Assembly: GCA_946220775.1 (NCBI GenBank)
Contig: CAMIFC010000001.1
Coordinates: forward strand, 124,001-188,000
DNA length: 64,000 bases
Direction: 5' to 3'
Source of the DNA: an uncultured Corynebacterium sp.
GTDB taxonomy: Bacteria; Actinomycetota; Actinomycetes; Mycobacteriales; Mycobacteriaceae
Shown: positions 62,680 to 64,000 of the stretch, in pieces
How positions within the stretch are numbered: the first letter of the stretch is position 1
Layout of the letters: each line of letters opens with the position of its first letter
Translations under genes and position numbers: made by a program
The notes under the pieces: model-generated
The model's database searches: none
What the model was told of the DNA's origin: nothing
Seen by the model: the letters and a program-made list of their open reading frames with translations, nothing else

Positions 62680-64000
62680 TTGAGCACAACCAAGCTATTC
62701 GACCCAACCGAGTCTCACCTCCTGCGTGGGGTTCATGAGGCCGACCATGTGGCGTCCTTATTTATCGACGGCAAATGGGTGCCCGCCGACGATGGTGAGA
62801 CGCGTACGATCATCAACCCGGCCGATGGCAGCACCGTGGGAATCGTCTCGGAGGCCAGCGAGGCAGACACCGAAAAGGCTATTGCCGTGGCTCGTCGCAC
62901 TTTTGATGCCGGTGAATGGAGCGCGGTTCCTGCCGTCGAGCGCGGCAAGATGCTCGTCCGAGTCGCCGAGTTGATCCGAGAGAACAAGGATGAGTTCGCG
63001 CGCGCCGAGGCTGCCGATACCGGTAAGCGTCTGCCCGAGGCGGAAGCGGATATGGACGACATCGCCGCGTCCTTCGACTACTTCGGCACGCTGGCCGGCC
63101 ACGATGCGGGGCGTGTCGTCGACGCTGGGGACGCCAATGTGCGTTCACGCATTGATAAGGAACCTGTCGGGGTGTGTGGACTCATCACGCCGTGGAACTA
63201 CCCACTGCTGCAAGTCGCATGGAAGGTCGCTCCGGCGCTGGCGGCGGGAAACACGTTCGTCCTGAAGCAGGCTGAGCTCACTCCGCATACTGCGATGATG
63301 CTGATGACGGTGCTCACGGAAGCGGGCGTTCCAGCTGGAGTGTCAAACTTGATCACCGGTGCGGGTGCCACGGCGGGTAACCCGTTGTCGGTGCACCCGG
63401 ATGTGGACATGGTGTCCTTCACCGGAGGGCTTGTCACTGGCCGAATTATTTCTCGCCAGGCTGCGGAGACCGTCAAGCGGGTGGCTCTGGAGCTGGGTGG
63501 CAAGAACCCGAACGTGATCTTCGCTGACGCGGACTTCGATGCTGCGGTGGACAACGCCCTCAACGGCGCGTTTGTTCACTCCGGCCAGGTTTGTTCGGCG
63601 GGTGCTCGCATTGTGGTGGAGGAGTCAATCCACGACAAGTTTGTTGCGGAACTCGTGCGCCGGGCGGAGCAGATCAAGCTTGGCGGCCCGCTGGATGCTG
63701 AAGCGGAAACCGGAGCGTTGATCTCGGAGGAACACCTGAACAAGGTGGCGTCCTACGTAGAAAAGGCACGCGAACAGGGTGCGACGATCGCTACGGGCGG
63801 CAAGATCGCCGACGCGTCGGATAATGACGGCAGCCACGCAACTGGGAACACGGATCTGTCGAAGGGCTACTTCTACCTCCCGACGATCATCGACAACGCC
63901 ACGACGGAAATGGATTGCGTTTACGACGAGGCTTTCGGCCCTGTCGTGACGGTTGAAACCTTCCGTACCGAGGAAGAGGCCATCAAGATCGGTAACGATA
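62680..64000 (+). CDS. betB: Betaine-aldehyde dehydrogenase BetB, 3' end outside window
   Basis: At least 440 codons, cut by the right edge. An aldehyde dehydrogenase that converts betaine aldehyde to glycine betaine. The start is TTG at 62680 with GAGGAG at 62669-62674. Motifs: GLITPWNYPLLQVAWKVAPA, VSFTGG, catalytic Glu in LELGGKNPNVIFADAD (about 271) and catalytic Cys in SGQVCSAG (about 305), then FGPVVTVETF near the edge. It is 57 bp after the BCCT gene. Three octamer copies occur in 1 kb (62750, 63129, 63746). Confidence 0.95.
   Translation, partial: MSTTKLFDPTESHLLRGVHEADHVASLFIDGKWVPADDGETRTIINPADGSTVGIVSEASEADTEKAIAVARRTFDAGEWSAVPAVERGKMLVRVAELIRENKDEFARAEAADTGKRLPEAEADMDDIAASFDYFGTLAGHDAGRVVDAGDANVRSRIDKEPVGVCGLITPWNYPLLQVAWKVAPALAAGNTFVLKQAELTPHTAMMLMTVLTEAGVPAGVSNLITGAGATAGNPLSVHPDVDMVSFTGGLVTGRIISRQAAETVKRVALELGGKNPNVIFADADFDAAVDNALNGAFVHSGQVCSAGARIVVEESIHDKFVAELVRRAEQIKLGGPLDAEAETGALISEEHLNKVASYVEKAREQGATIATGGKIADASDNDGSHATGNTDLSKGYFYLPTIIDNATTEMDCVYDEAFGPVVTVETFRTEEEAIKIGND

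Overview
The window looks like ordinary chromosome from a high-GC Corynebacterium-type actinobacterium (order Mycobacteriales). The signs are conserved neighbourhoods: an IclR regulator divergent from leuCD (the ltbR arrangement), mutT1-gpsA-ddl next to a DUF3515 gene, coaD with a sepIVA-like gene, DUF177-rnc-mutM, and acyP-smc-ftsY-ffh. GltX is encoded beside tRNA-Gln and tRNA-Glu, which fits an organism that mischarges tRNA-Gln with glutamate and then amidates it. I see no prophage, insertion sequence or CRISPR array, and I do not name a species.

Layout: 1-0.9 kb, the end of a frameshifted esterase gene. 1-4.7 kb, gltX, tRNA-Gln, two identical tRNA-Glu(CUC) genes, an 80-bp palindrome and a YihY/BrkB membrane protein. 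4.7-12.6 kb, a complete kdp locus on the minus strand (a tiny leader ORF, kdpF, A, B, C, D, E). 12.7-14.4 kb, a DsbA-like/CcdA-like thiol redox pair. 14.5-18.3 kb, an orphan SWIM zinc-finger protein and an OPT transporter. 18.4-21.3 kb, ltbR divergent from leuCD. 21.4-32.0 kb, mutT1, gpsA, ddl, a duplicated DUF3515 protein, thiL, ung, a YloV/FakA-like gene, recG, a biotinyl-domain protein and rsmD. 32.0-36.4 kb, thiE divergent from thiO-thiS-thiG-thiF. 36.4-41.9 kb, coaD, sepIVA-like, DUF177, rnc, mutM, an AGCS symporter and acyP. 41.9-52.4 kb, smc, a 1193-residue protein I do not recognise, ftsY and ffh. 52.5-58.0 kb, selO, rpsP, gdhA, rimM and trmD. 58.1-64.0 kb, a choline-to-glycine-betaine unit (betA, a BCCT transporter, betB, the last cut by the window edge).

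The genes are mostly housekeeping, with two osmotic-stress blocks: potassium uptake (kdp) and betaine import and synthesis (bet). Many are translationally coupled through ATGA, GTGA or TAATG overlaps.

The most unusual signal is not a gene. The octamer TGGCGTCC (reverse complement GGACGCCA) occurs 37 times by my hand count, about one per 1.7 kb, against roughly 4 expected from base composition. It is used equally on both strands (19 and 18) and usually carries an A-rich tract two bases downstream in an otherwise GC-rich sequence. Copies lie in intergenic DNA and inside genes, several in loops that look inserted relative to family relatives (KdpB, KdpD, YloV, TrmD). Two copies in unrelated genes share an identical 20-mer and encode nearly the same peptide. 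This resembles an uptake-signal, architectural-site or palindromic-element system that I cannot match to anything known in this group.
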